From Sphagnum compactum (Eukaryota > Bryophyta > Sphagnopsida > Sphagnales): a DNA stretch of 64,000 bases. The notes below the pieces were generated by a model, which was given only the letters and a program-made list of their open reading frames with translations, was not told where the DNA came from and did not search any database. This document shows, in pieces, positions 13,061 through 23,769 of this stretch. Location of the stretch: assembly GCA_965153455.1 (NCBI GenBank), contig OZ234500.1, forward strand, positions 13,534,557 to 13,598,556. The letters are read 5' to 3'. Position numbers and translations under genes: made by a program. Numbering within the stretch: the stretch's first letter is position 1; every line of letters starts with the position of its first letter.

Positions 13061-13560
13061 GTGACCATAGGTAGGTTAATAGGTGGCTAGTAGGTAAGTA
13101 AATGCATGTAGATGGTTAGTAGATAGATAAGGACTAGTGGGTTGTTAGTTAAGGGTAATGCCAAGGCAGTTGGTTTCACCCAAATAAGGTCCTTATGCGA
13201 GACCAAGCATAGGCCCGACTCTGGTAAAACTTACAGCAGAGGGCTTTTATCAAGCATAATGATGTGCTCCAATTATATATTTAATTTTTCAGTAGTGATA
13301 AAAAAAAAGAGTTAGAGGCCGAAAGGGGGCTGCGATTATTTATTTATTTTCCATAGTTATGCCTGGGGGAAAAAAAAAAGAGTTAAAGTCGAAAAGGGGG
13401 GTGTGTGGTCTTTCCGTAAACAAGTAGGAAACAGCAGCAACAGAGCTAATCAGTGTGGTGTGGCACGGAACTGGAACCCGATAGAAAGGTGTTCCGTGTC
13501 AACATCCATCCTCTGCACAGTGAGATGGTGGGTGTTGTTTCACTCTGGCTTGAAACTACC
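13060..13560. mobile_element. Partial inverted-repeat element with TAGGTAGG module
   Basis: The segment opens with GGTAGGTTAATAGG and related (TAGG)n phrases, carries the AATAAGG...CTGGTAAAAC...GGCTTTTATCA module at about 13175-13250, and ends near 13521-13555 with ATGGTGGGTGTTGTTTCACT, the reverse complement of the terminal repeat seen at 15725 and 61450. It therefore looks like a copy of the same family with only the right terminus kept. It holds no coding sequence. Confidence 0.5.
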
Positions 13561-14820
13561 TTACGCATCTCAATTTTGGGCGAGAAAGTTTAAGCTACTA
13601 ATAGTGACCCCCACTTTTGATTTGGGTTGGGGGTACTTATTGTTAATTGTATTGATTAGTTGTGGAGATGCATCAAAATGATTTATTATTATTATTATTA
13701 CTATTTTTTATGATGAGCCTCTTTGATTGGTCCATCACCAAAAAAAGACTCACACTAATTTCTACATAGTTGATGATGAGTCTTTAATTATTTTCATGAC
13801 CTTCCATTATGAGCTTTTAAGAAATATTAATTGCTTCCACTTTCCCTCAAGTACATTGATAACAATAATATGTACACGCTGTTTGCTTTCCATAACTTTC
13901 CTCGTCCCACATTGCAAAGGGCCCTTTCATGGCATCCCATCACATGATTTTGAAAACCTTAATCCAATCACTGGCCACAACATGGGATTATTAGATGGAT
14001 ATAGGTGTTGTTTTTTTTCAAAATTTTAATTTTATAAAAAATTCATTTTTAAATTTTGTGATTTCCAAATTTTGGAAATTTCTTCAAATTTACACTAATA
14101 AAAAGAAAATTTCCAAGAATTTCGAATCTTTTTTCTTGCCACGGTGCGAAAATCCACCCCCCAAAAAAACATTAGTTGAGATGTCATATCATTTACCCTT
14201 TCAGCACCAAGATATGGAGTGATGCAGTAGCTGGTGGAAGGACCACCAAGATTTGAAATGTTATTTCTCCCCTAATCTTCATAAGATAATTATCCATGTG
14301 ATATGAATCATCTCATGTCCTAACTAATACACACCTTGCATCATGCACTCATCTGAAAGAGACAACATCTCTCTATGAAGAAGGAAGGTAGTTTGTTTGT
14401 TTTGTTTTGTACTTATGAGATTCACCGAACCAGGATGCTTCAGATCGCATTCTTGGTCTCTTTGGAAAGCTCTTGATGAGATAGGGTGCATCGGCTTGGT
14501 TTCACGACATTTTGGACACGTGGTGCAAAAGTTCTTGAATATTGAATGAATTTTGCACTGAAAATTAAATTAAATCGTAGCTGAAAATTTCTGAGGAGTT
14601 GGAATGTGCCTTTGGTGTTGTTGGAAAAATCTTGATGAGCAGAATTTAATGGAATTTATTTGGTAAGATTTGGATTTAGAATGTGGGAGATATTGATTTT
14701 TAAGTGATTTCTGCTGTTGAAAATTCAAATAAATTCCAAAAAACCAGGATTTGGAAGGAAAAATCAGTTGAGGACGCGGTAAGACTGGGGCTAACGGCAC
14801 AGGCCACACTAGTTATAGTT
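13561..14820. other. AT-rich DNA without recognised features
   Basis: No gene. A short ATT microsatellite lies at about 13682-13702. Open frames at 13727-14029, 13995-14222 and 14570-14809 are unrecognised and AT-biased. Confidence 0.4.
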
Positions 14821-14824
14821 ATGT

Positions 14825-14960
14825 GCTAGGTAAAGCCTGAGACCACAAGCGTTACCAGAATAAGGACCCATGTGATGCAGAGCAAAGCATGAGCCTGATT
14901 CTGGTAAAGCATGTGGTCAAAGGCTTTATTAGTGCATAAAGCCCCATAAGATGTTTAATT
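14825..14960 (+). repeat. Dispersed GGCTTTAT module, copy 2
   Basis: It reads AAAGCCTGAGACCACAAG, ...AGAATAAGGACC, ...AAGCATGAGCCTG, ...TCTGGTAAAGCATG, ...AAGGCTTTATTAGT in order. The same ordered phrases occur at about 13175-13250, 60520-60605 and 60880-60985, so this is a dispersed repeat family. Confidence 0.55.
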
Positions 14961-15264
14961 TTAAATTTTTTCCCAGCAAGTAACCATTGGGAAAAAAATA
15001 TGAAAAGGAGGGTGGGTGTTCTGAAAAATGAAATGCTCACAAGAGCAAGTGCTTTTTTTCCCTCAATGTGAAATTTCATTTTTGAAACATCCACCCTTCT
15101 CAATGAAAAGTTATGGTGAAAAACATGCTCTGCAAACTATAATAAAGAAACTCCTACAAGGACTTTACACTTGTTGAGAAACCCATTGCCTTTTCTTCTT
15201 TATTTACATTGGACTCCTCCATGTAAAATAAACCCCAATCGATATTTAGGCTGAAATCCATTAC

Positions 15265-15724
15265 TGCATGAAATTGTAGTTCAAATTCATCCAGATTTGT
15301 AAAACAACCTAAGGAAGGCCAATCCATGAATGTCATGTCCCATTGTGCATGAAATTGCCTTTCTAGCTCTAAAAGATCATTGCGAGTGAAGATGGGTAGT
15401 TCCAACAAGTTCATATGCTTTTTGGGTAAAACGACCTAATGAAAGATAATCCTATTAACCACGACTAGTGATGGATGATTGTTGCCACATCCGTTAGTGG
15501 TTGAAATTGCCTTCTTGGTTCTCAGATACCATGCCTGGTGAGGCATCAGTTGTGATGTAAATTAGTATGTTTTTTGGGCTGAAACAACCCAAGGCTGATC
15601 CCATTGACTACAAACTAGTGAGAAGTGACTGCTGGCATGTCCCATAGTCCATGAAATTGCCTTTTCATATCTAAGATATCATTACTGTGAGGTTGGGCAG
15701 TTGTAATGTAAGTTCATATGCTTT
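15265..15724 (+). repeat. Degenerate tandem repeat, ~150-bp period
   Basis: Three diverged units are anchored by GAAATTGCCT at about 15351, 15503 and 15653, with TTCATATGCTTTTTGGG or a similar phrase at unit ends and CTAGTGA phrases inside. The minus-strand open frame 15154-15414 overlaps the first unit and has no recognisable product. The array ends exactly where the inverted-repeat element at 15725 begins. Confidence 0.6.
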
Positions 15725-16055
15725 TGGGCCAGAGAGAACCAGCACCCACCAGCACACCATGAAGAATGAATGATAAGTGGTCAGGAAACAGTTTCTCTCG
15801 GGTTCCAGTTCCCTAGCTAACCATGGTGGTTAGCTCAGTTGCTTTTTTTTCCTACCTACCTACTAACAACCCACAAACATGTTGTTAGAAGGTAAGTAAT
15901 AAAAACAGCCCTTAGCTATGTATAAACTATCTACTTACTGAGAATTGCCTATTTTCCTACCTGTCTGCCTATATATGAGACCTATTTCCTACAGAATTGG
16001 CCAAGATGAAACCAAATATTAACTCATCCACAACTGAGTACATAATAATGACATC
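15725..16055 (+). mobile_element. Truncated inverted-repeat miniature element
   Basis: Starts with TTGGGCCAGAGAGAACCAGC, then ACCCACCAGCACACCATGAA, TAAGTGGTCA(G/A)GAAACAG, a CTAACCATGGTGG(T/C)TAGC segment, a CTACCTACTAACAAC hairpin, AAAACAGCCCTTA, and CTATGTATAAAC(C/T)ATCTACTTAC. The whole order recurs in the complete copy at 61450-61863. The right terminal repeat is absent here. It is non-coding. Confidence 0.65.
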
Positions 16056-17204
16056 CTACATCCTATTAACCACAACTAGTGATAGGTGACAGTTGGTATG
16101 CTTTTTGTAGAACATTTTATGGTGTGAAATAAGTTGTCTGAATTGGGGATGTTTGAGGAGTTGGGGATGATCAATATCACTTTTAGGAAGAGGTGGAGGG
16201 TAGTCATGATATAAGTTCACATGTTTTTCCTTGAAGCTTTTGGGTGATGCCAAATCAATTGACACAAACTCACCATGTTCTGGATTTGGTGATGTTAGCA
16301 ACCTAAGGAGGTTGGCCCATGGATCTATAATAAAAATATGGAGAGTTATAGGGACACAGGTTGTAATGTTTTTTCAAGAAAAGACAAGTGGTTCATGAAG
16401 AAGTGGAGTGGAAAATTGAATTCATAAGGGCAGGTACTACTTAGTTGCAAGGGAAAAAATGGATTTGGTCTTGCATGTAAATATACATACAATTCGTGGT
16501 TCACAAATCTTGTCAAATTAACTAATTTTTTGAAAAAATGTGTCCAAGAGCCACAATCTGAATATTTCAAATTTTCAACAAAAGTCTTTAAGTATGCTAA
16601 GTCCACTAGCAAGTTTCAAAGTTATCTTGTGCTTTGAGCTAGGTTCAATTTTCTAAAACTTCAACACATTATTCTTAAATTATTCTCTTTTTTTTTATTG
16701 GCCCTCTAAGAAATTAATTAGTTTTGAACATGAGTCATAAGTATAGTAATAGATGAACACAAAAGTTTTATCACCTATGACATGTGGTAAACCAAGTAGT
16801 TTCAGTAAGCAAAAGAACAGACTTTGGACCAAACCAATGCATCAAAGGGCATTGCAAAACAACCCCCAATTTTTGCTGAGAAAATGGCCATTGGACCCAA
16901 TAAAACACAACAATAGGACTTTTATCAGTGCTGGGCAGTGATCTTTTTGTGGCGAATTTTCACCATTTTTTGAAAAATATTTTAAAAAAAAAAAACTGTC
17001 ACAAGTTCCTTGTATTTTTATTTTAAAATCACCATAATTTCCTACAATATGAAATTGTGCTTAATATTATATACTTTCATATTCTCAATATTGCAAATTT
17101 TGGTTAAATATATTAATGGACTATCACCACTTAGCAACATCACAAAATTGAAAACAAAACAAAACAAGAGAAAAACACTAGTGCTCAGTAGGTATATATC
17201 AGTG
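16056..17204. other. Unrecognised AT-rich DNA
   Basis: Two minus-strand frames (16056-16301 and 16346-16612) and one plus frame (16753-16941) are open but unrecognised. There is a poly-A run near 16983. Nothing else is supported. Confidence 0.4.
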
Positions 17205-17586
17205 TAAGAGCATCTCCACCGGTACTCAGTATGTCACTCTGGATAATAAAATTAAGTGACCAAGTTTAGCTCTCTTTTTTTTTTTGGCAACCCCACCAAT
17301 AAAACTGTAACTGAAACTGCATATACGTGGGAACTACTAATAGCAAACCACTTGGACCAATCATTCTGATCGAGCAATCAGATATACTGAGCCGCAGTCA
17401 GGTCCAATTTATTACACTATTTTTTGGATGTGCACACATGTGTTGCGCCCTTCACCAGCCACGGCAAGCTCCACAAATTTGGTGCAGAAAAACCAATTTC
17501 CTGAGCCGAACCGGCACATTTTGACCTTGTCACAATAAATTTTACTGTCTGGAGTCACATGCTGAGCACTGGTGGAGATGCTCTTA
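17205..17586. mobile_element. MITE with ~55-bp terminal inverted repeats
   Basis: The left end reads TAAGAGCATCTCCACCGGTA and the right end read on the minus strand is TAAGAGCATCTCCACCAGTG. The first 25 bases agree at 23 positions, and similarity continues inward (TATGTCACTCTGG against CATGTGACTCCAG, then AATAAAATT against AGTAAAATT). The 382-bp body encodes no transposase. The GAGCATCTCCA terminus is common in plant miniature elements. No clear flanking duplication was found, so the superfamily is left open. Confidence 0.8.
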
Positions 17587-18451
17587 GACAATTCTTCATT
17601 TTGTGACAACCTCCAGTTCTGGGTTTTCTCTAATTCAAAGAACAAGTGGTTCAGGCCAGGTTCTTTGATTTTTTGGAACCATGGTTACAGCTCAAACCTG
17701 GTATTTACCTTGGTTTTTTTTTTAAATTTATTTGTTTATGTTGTGGGTAGAGTTTCAGACCAGTGTTGGCCGGGTATCTGGCTGGGCGGTTAGAACCATC
17801 AGGTAAGGATCTGGATCCATATACCCTGTCCGGAACTGGGTTCTAAAATTTGGAACAGGATGGAAACTTGAACTGGAGATCTGCGTAGTATGAAGATCTG
17901 GCTTTAGACCTATAACTGGGAACCAGCAAAAAATCCCAAAACCTTAAACCCAGCGCCCACCAACACGATTGTGTCATCTTCGGTCTGGATCTTGTTAAGT
18001 TTAGGGATAGGGTGAGCTTGAGCTTGGAGGCGTTACTTGATTCTCTTTCATCATTGCAGTAGATGTGAACTCCTCAACAAGCGACTGGTCTCCAATGGGC
18101 ATCTATTTTGAATTTAGAAAATTTTAAACACATGAACAACATCCTTGAATGGGAGCCTTCCAAAACAATTTGGTACTCTACCAAAACTCATCCACATGTA
18201 AGTCCCTCAATCAACAATTGATTTTGTGTGATTGCAAAGCATTATCTGCAGATGGTCATTTTCAAGTGCTGGTTGGGTGTTCCTTTTTCTCCCTGGCTGG
18301 TTGGTTATTCTTTTTTCTCCCTCCTTTCTGGGGATGCTTTGTTTTAATTAAGTTTTGCAGGGTTCATCAATGGCTATTTCTTGAAGATGAAATCGTGAAC
18401 AGGAGCCAAGGTAACCAATGCAAAGAAGACTTGCATCTCTTTAGCTCATGC
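17587..18451. other. Unrecognised DNA before gypsy-like relic
   Basis: No gene is recognised. Open frame 18149-18457 is hydrophobic and low-complexity in the middle. It directly precedes the Gln-rich element ORF and may be decayed element sequence. Confidence 0.35.
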
Positions 18452-19587
18452 CAGTAGAAGGAGGTGGAGGAGTTCAAAGTGGATAATCCCAATGCATATC
18501 AAGCTAAGAATGAAATACAAAGGCAAGTTGACAAGAAGTATGCATAGATGGACATAAATTTGCAGAAGCAATTGGCCTTTAATGAAAAGTTGAATAAACT
18601 TTTGGAGGAGACCTAGAAGACAAACATGTTAATTATGATATTGTTTTTATAGAAAATAATGAATTCAAGAAGTAGAATACTTTACTTCACGTAAAACTCA
18701 AGGTACTATCAATGGAGGAAAAATATGCAAACTTATGGTCAAATGCAATTTAGGACATTGTTTAAAAGGATATTGGGAAGGTTTGTAAGAAGTATGAAAG
18801 GAATGAAAAGTTGTACAAACATAAGATTTCTTAGATGGAAAAAATTATGCCATCATTTGAGTATGAGCCTTTAGTTCTGTCTCCAGAATCAGAGACTTAA
18901 GATGAGGAAGAAGACAGAAGGGATACAAATGGGGCAAGACCATTAGGCACAAGAATTGAAGAAGAGCCACGAGACCTTAAAGGAGAAAAGGAAAACCCTA
19001 ATTGGGAGGTTGTTGAACAAACTTTAGAATAAATAGAATTTGTTTTGCAGGAAGTTAGTTTTCAAGAGTATGCATCTACAATTATAGAAATAGGGGAACA
19101 AATATAACCTAAGGAATCTATAATTCAATAAGATCAGCATGGTCAGATTGAACATGTGTTAAAGCTGCAGTAACAAGATCAAACTCAAAATACATCATAT
19201 TTACAATCAAATTAACAGCTACAAATTGTATCAATGCTGCAACAACAAGAGTAAACTCAGATCACATTAAGTCTAAAGTTACAACAATAACTACAAGTGA
19301 CAACAAAGTTGTAGTCATAAGAACATAGAGCAACCCATCAACAAGCAACTGCACAATTGTCAACAAAGGCATTAGAAGAGCAACAACAAACTTTGTATAC
19401 AACAGAAAATTCGACGATGCTTCAATCTAAAGTGTAGGCAGAGTAAACTGTAGAATAAATAGAACAGATTGTTGTACAAATAGATTAATTTTTGAACCAT
19501 AGGATCAGAAATAGAAAAACATTTAGCTTTCTTAACACATTTTTGATCCAAAATTTTGGGACGTAATTCAAAGTACGGGTGGGGTAA
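18452..19587 (+). pseudogene. Gln-rich 3' ORF of a gypsy-like LTR element
   Basis: A coiled-coil-like N-terminal part (NEIQRQVDKKYA, then NLQKQLAFNEKLNKLLEET), a middle acidic part (YEPLVLSPESET, DEEEDRRD) and a Gln-rich C-terminal part (LKLQ, MLQQQE, EEQQQTLYTTEN) read in one frame after a single shift near 18630. About twenty stops interrupt it, all TAA or TAG, nearly all where Gln would fit the context; no in-frame TGA was seen. The end (FLIQNFGT, FKVRVG) leads into a purine-rich CGGGTGGGGTAA and then TGTTAAAGGAATAGTTA, the usual arrangement of polypurine tract and 3' LTR start. The protein function is unknown; no integrase or reverse transcriptase motif was seen here. Confidence 0.55.
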
Positions 19588-20230
19588 TGTTAAAGGAATA
19601 GTTACTTACGATAATTATGAGTTAGTATATTTTTATTTACTTAATTATTGTTTATAAGAATTACTAGCTAGATTACATAGTTTTTATCACCATTTGAATT
19701 TGAATAAAATATAAGATTATTTTTTGTTTTTTAGGTATATCTTTGGAGAAGAGAAGGAGATGAAGACGATTGTATCATTGTAGAATATGGAACTTTAATG
19801 GAGTATGAGAGAAATATCTTTTGATTTCTAGAAAAGCTTTGTTTCCATAGTCAAAGTTGTTATTTTGATTTTTTTTTAATCATACTTTCATTACTGGAAT
19901 CTAATTCTGAAACTAATTTATATAAATCTGAATGAGTAGACTTTGTTAGTATCAATTTTATTGTATTTCAATCCAGATATACCAAAATATAGGATTAGAG
20001 ATTTTGTATTTACTAACCTCCCAAAAGACTCACATGACATCAACACAAAAACTTGCAGGTCTAGCATATTCCTTTGCAAAAGTTTATCTCAAGAACTTCA
20101 CTGCATCTTGGGCATTTCAAAGAGGAGCTACATTCAATCTCAATTGCTACTTTCAAAGTCTCTTTTAGCAATTGCCCCTACCCCATCATGTTCCCCTTTC
20201 TAGTGACCTGACCCAAAAAAATTCCACAAC
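19588..20230 (+). mobile_element. Probable LTR (5' part) of gypsy-like element
   Basis: Begins TGTTAAAGGAATAGTTAC right after a polypurine tract, contains TATA-like phrases (AATAAAATATAAG at about 19704, TATATAAATC-like at about 19919) and no coding sequence. The 3' end and a second LTR could not be located, so the right boundary is a guess. Confidence 0.45.
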
Positions 20231-20260
20231 ATCCTACAACCTTGGGGATTTTAATCATAG

Positions 20261-20580
20261 ATAATTATAAATTAACACTTATAAAAATCAAATGTATACT
20301 TAATACATGTTAAAACATCTAATCAACAAAATAATTATAAATTAACATTTATAAAAATCAAATCTATACTTAATACATGTTAACATCTAATCAACAAAAT
20401 AATTATAAATTAACATTTATAAAAATCAAATCTATACTTGATACATATTACCATTTAACTAACAAAATAACTATAAATTGACATTTATAAAAATTAAATT
20501 TGTACTTAATACATATTAATATTTATAAAAATCATATATGTGCTTAATACATGTTAACAATAACCTAACAAAAATAACCC
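20261..20580 (+). repeat. AT-rich satellite, ~68-bp period
   Basis: Units start with ATAATTATAAATTAACA at 20261, 20331 and 20399 and a diverged one at 20467, followed by a partial fifth unit. Each contains TTATAAAAATCAAAT and CTTAATACATGTTA and ends near CTAACAAA. Period is 68-70 bp. Confidence 0.85.
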
Positions 20581-20643
20581 AAAATAATTCAAAATAGCTT
20601 AAAATAAAATAGCTTTGAATGGAATACCCTAAAGTAGCCTTGG

Positions 20644-21228
20644 GTGGATGGGCTTTTTCCTAGGGTGCCTAGGCTTTTTCCTAGGGTGCTTAGGCTTTTA
20701 CTAAATTGCATAAGCTTTTTCATAGGTTGCATGGGCCTCTTCCTAGGGTGCCAAGGCTTTTTTCTAGGTTGCATGGGCTTCTTCTTAGGGTGCCTAGGTT
20801 TTTTCCTAAATTGCTTAAGCTTTTTCACAGGTCGCATAAACTTTTTCCTAAGGTGCTTAGGATTTTTCTTAAGTTGCCTAGACTTTTTCATAGGCCGCAT
20901 GGGCTTTTTTCTAAGGTGTTTATGTTTTTTCCTAAGTTGCATGGGCTTTTTCCTAAGTTGCCTAGGCTTTTTCATAGGTCACATGGACTTCTTCTTAGGG
21001 TGCCTAGGATTTTTCCTAAGTTACATGGGTTTCTTCCTAGGGTGCCTATGGTGCATAGGCTTTTTTTTAGCTTGCATCAGCATTTTCCTAGGGTGCCTGG
21101 GATTTTTCCTAGGTTACTTAAACTTTTTCATAGGCTTCATGGGTTCTTTCCTAAATTGCCTAGACTTTTACATAGGTTACATAAGCTTTGTTTTTGGGTG
21201 CTTAGGCCACTTGGGCTTTCCTAGTTAG
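20644..21228. repeat. 24-bp minisatellite open in three frames
   Basis: About 24 diverged copies of a 24-bp unit built from TTTTTCCTAGGGTGCCTAGG-like phrases. Because the unit is a multiple of three and free of stops, two plus-strand frames (20644-21228 and 20706-21224) and a minus-strand frame (20589-20975) stay open. They give repeated hydrophobic octads (FFLGCLGF type), FPRVPRL octads, or Lys/Arg/Pro repeats (LRKKPMQ). The octads mimic membrane or basic proteins but follow from the repeat; there is no flanking gene structure. Confidence 0.85.
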
Positions 21229-21234
21229 GCCTAA

Positions 21235-22110
21235 ACTCCTAGAACACATGCTATTTCAACACTCTACCGAGTTAGGCCAAAGCTTTATAATTAGATGAAA
21301 ACCCCCAATACGGATGAAGACGTATGAAATATATTTTATGATATACAAAATTGTGAACAACCCAAGGCCAAATATGCATAGGTTTTTAGACCTCAGGCCA
21401 AATATGGATGAACTTTAATACCCTGGGTCAAAATTCATGAACTTTGAGGCCAGGGCAAAGTATTGAATGGACTGTTAGACCCTGGGTCTGTGGGGGTGGC
21501 TAAAAATCCCTTATAGAACAATCGTTTAAAATCACTTAGCATATTGTTATGTGTGCTCCTAAGCTTTTTGGGATTCCAAGTTCTGAGGTGAGATATTCCA
21601 CTCTGATTGGACGAAAATCAATGGCCAAGGCTTGCTACAAGCATGGCCTTTTTGCTATTCCATAATTAGTGCTGACTTGCTGAGAATGCTTTGCACATCA
21701 ATGTGGTTATGGCCAAGAATTGCGGCTTGAGGCTCCAGTCTTTAACTTTCCCTCTAGCCCTTAACCCCAAAAACAAGGAGATTCCAGAGGACCTTCCGAA
21801 GAAAAAATACCATTAAGATTTGTTGGTAAAACAGAGTGAATTTCTAAACTCCCATTTCTTCTTACATCCTCGCAGATTGAGTTCTGCAAACAGGCCTCAA
21901 TGCAAAAATATACTTTGTACAGATTGTGGTGCATCTTCCAATCCCCTAATACCCTCGCCAAATAGGACACCGAAATATACTCATCCAATTCCATGTGATT
22001 CGCTAAAAGCTCTTGGGCATTGAGCATCTCCGATCTCAACAGAAGTACTCTGCTTACTCTGTCTTGCTGTGCAACTGGAAGAAAAATGCATAAAAGTATG
22101 CGAATACATC
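21235..22110. other. Intergenic segment left of L24 gene
   Basis: It holds loose direct repeats at 21370-21490 (CCCAAGGCCAAATATG / CTCAGGCCAAATATGGATGA and CCCTGGGTC). A minus-strand open frame at 21761-22120 (119 codons) lies head-to-head with the L24 gene across the telobox region. It is unrecognised and could be a divergent small gene or chance. Confidence 0.3.
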
Positions 22111-22113
22111 CAG

Positions 22114-22268
22114 AGCCCAAAACTGTAATCTGTGCACTTGCAAATCTAGTGGAAGCTGATATGTGCCCAAAATACGCCCAAAGAATTTGACGGAAACAGT
22201 CTATTCTCCACGTTCTTTTAGGGTCTACATTCAGGTTTTAGGGTTAGGGTTTGGAGCTCTCTCTCTAT
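22114..22268 (+). promoter_or_regulatory. Ribosomal-protein-type promoter of L24 gene
   Basis: AGCCCA at 22114-22119 (TGGGCT on the other strand) fits the site II element bound by TCP factors. A telobox block TTTTAGGGTTAGGGTTTGG lies at about 22237-22255 (core TTAGGGTTT at 22244-22252), followed by a CT-rich initiator CTCTCTCTATC at about 22258-22268. Site II plus telobox is the standard combination in plant ribosomal-protein promoters. The CT tract lies about 145 bp before the start codon, giving a plausible leader. Confidence 0.7.
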
Positions 22269-22410
22269 CGTCCAGATTGTGGGCAGAGACGATACCGAGG
22301 AAAGGCAGAAGCAGTATTTTATCGTACGCCAAGGTCTGTCACACAGCTTTTGTTGGTAGAAACAACAAGGTGTGGAAGAATCTGGTGCTTTGAAGAGAGA
22401 CAGGAAAGTG

Positions 22411-23769
22411 ATGGGTTGGAAGGCAGCGCAGAAGGTGTTCAAGCAATGGAAAATTCTACGAGGTGACAAGGTAGCGATTAGTGGAGCTAGTTGCAATCCT
22501 CCCATTTCCTGTTTCTTGCTGTTTTTGTATATATCCAGATGAGGGCTGTTGATTTCTGCACGCTGTAGGATGCATGATTCAAGGGATGCAATCAGGTTTT
22601 CGCTGCATTTTTCAAGGGCCACCAGCCTTGTGGGATGGAGACTTTTTGCAGGTGATGGTGATGGCGGGCAAGGATGTGGGGCTTACAGGAACAATACAGA
22701 AGGTTATCCGGTCTCAAAATCGCGTTATTGTTGAAGGAAGGAATCTGGTAAGGCGCGTGTTTGGGATTGGGATAGAAATCCAAGTAGGGAAGCTCAGCAA
22801 ACACATGAGAAGTTTTCTGCTGGGACAAAACTTGTCAATTGAGCCCCCACGGACTTTGATAACAGTAATGGTGATTGTAACAAAAGTTGAGGATTTGCAT
22901 CAAGTCATTCTCTCTCTGTTTGTCTGATTGATGCACCATTTTCCGCTGGCTAGATTGTCATGGCCTTTTGATAATAGAGCTCAAAACTTCTAGAGATTGA
23001 AGGAAGAGCTTTAGCTGCATCTTGAAGTAAGACTGGGATATGTTGGCATTGTTGGATATTGTTGTGAGCAGGTCAAGAAACATCTGAAGAGAACAGAGCA
23101 GAATCCTGGTGGAATTGTGACAATGGAGGCACCTCTGCATGTCTCGAATGTACAGCTGGTGGATCCTGTGAATGGGTGAGATCCCTCCCCCTCTCTTCCA
23201 GCATCACTTTTCATCACCTGATGCATGACAGCTTTCATGGTTGCTTCTTAGCTTGTGACAACATGCCCAGAAGTCAATATATTTGACTTGAAATGATGCA
23301 TATGAGTGGCAATTTGAGTGATAGAGCTGGGTGGAAATGGTGGGGTTGCAGAGCACCTGTCCGAGTTACATACCGGTACTTGGAGGATGGCACGAAGGTC
23401 CGGGTATCCACAGGAGGAAATGCATCTGGGAGCATTATTCCTCGCCCTGCAATTCTGAGAGAGAGACGAAAACCACGATCATTGGAAGGTATGTGTAAAT
23501 CTCTCTGTGGCTTGTGTGTGCTGTGTGGACCATCAGGTTGAACTTGTCATGTGTCTTTGAGGACAACCTGTTTTGTCAGATTGCATTCCTCATGACTCAA
23601 AGAGTACTCATGGATTTTATGGGATTGTAAATTCTTGAGTCTCAGATGGGAATTTCCCTCTGGTGTAAAATGTGCAGTGGGTACCAGGGACACACCAAAG
23701 GAGATTGTTTTGGAGAAGACACTGGATCCATCTGCAGGGAGACCTGGATTACCTCAGCTCTTCCAATGA
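22411..23769 (+). CDS. RPL24: Bacterial-type ribosomal protein L24 (uL24), organellar
   Basis: Five coding exons with GT-AG introns: 22411-22470, 22652-22747, 23072-23175, 23352-23488 and 23678-23769 (TGA). Lengths sum to 489 nt, i.e. 162 residues, close to the roughly 160 of Arabidopsis homologues. The protein starts [20 protein letters not shown]. Exon 2 carries the KOW motif ([19 protein letters not shown], then [13 protein letters not shown]). Exon 3 continues [28 protein letters not shown]. Exon 4 has [17 protein letters not shown] and [18 protein letters not shown], and exon 5 gives [13 protein letters not shown]. uL24 is an assembly-initiator protein of the large subunit binding the 5' domain of 23S rRNA. 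This plant subgroup (MGWKAA start, no long transit peptide) is assigned to the mitochondrial ribosome from family knowledge; targeting is inferred. All reading phases agree across junctions. Confidence 0.95.

Noticed and set aside
18452-19587. Alternative genetic code (TAA/TAG read as Gln)
   Set aside because: The region ends in a polypurine tract and LTR start, so it is a decayed retroelement. Methylation-driven C-to-T change explains TAR at Gln codons, and other relics in the window also contain TGA stops.
20644-21228. Multi-span membrane protein of 194 residues
   Set aside because: The hydrophobic octads come from a 24-bp minisatellite that is open in several frames; there is no non-repetitive domain.
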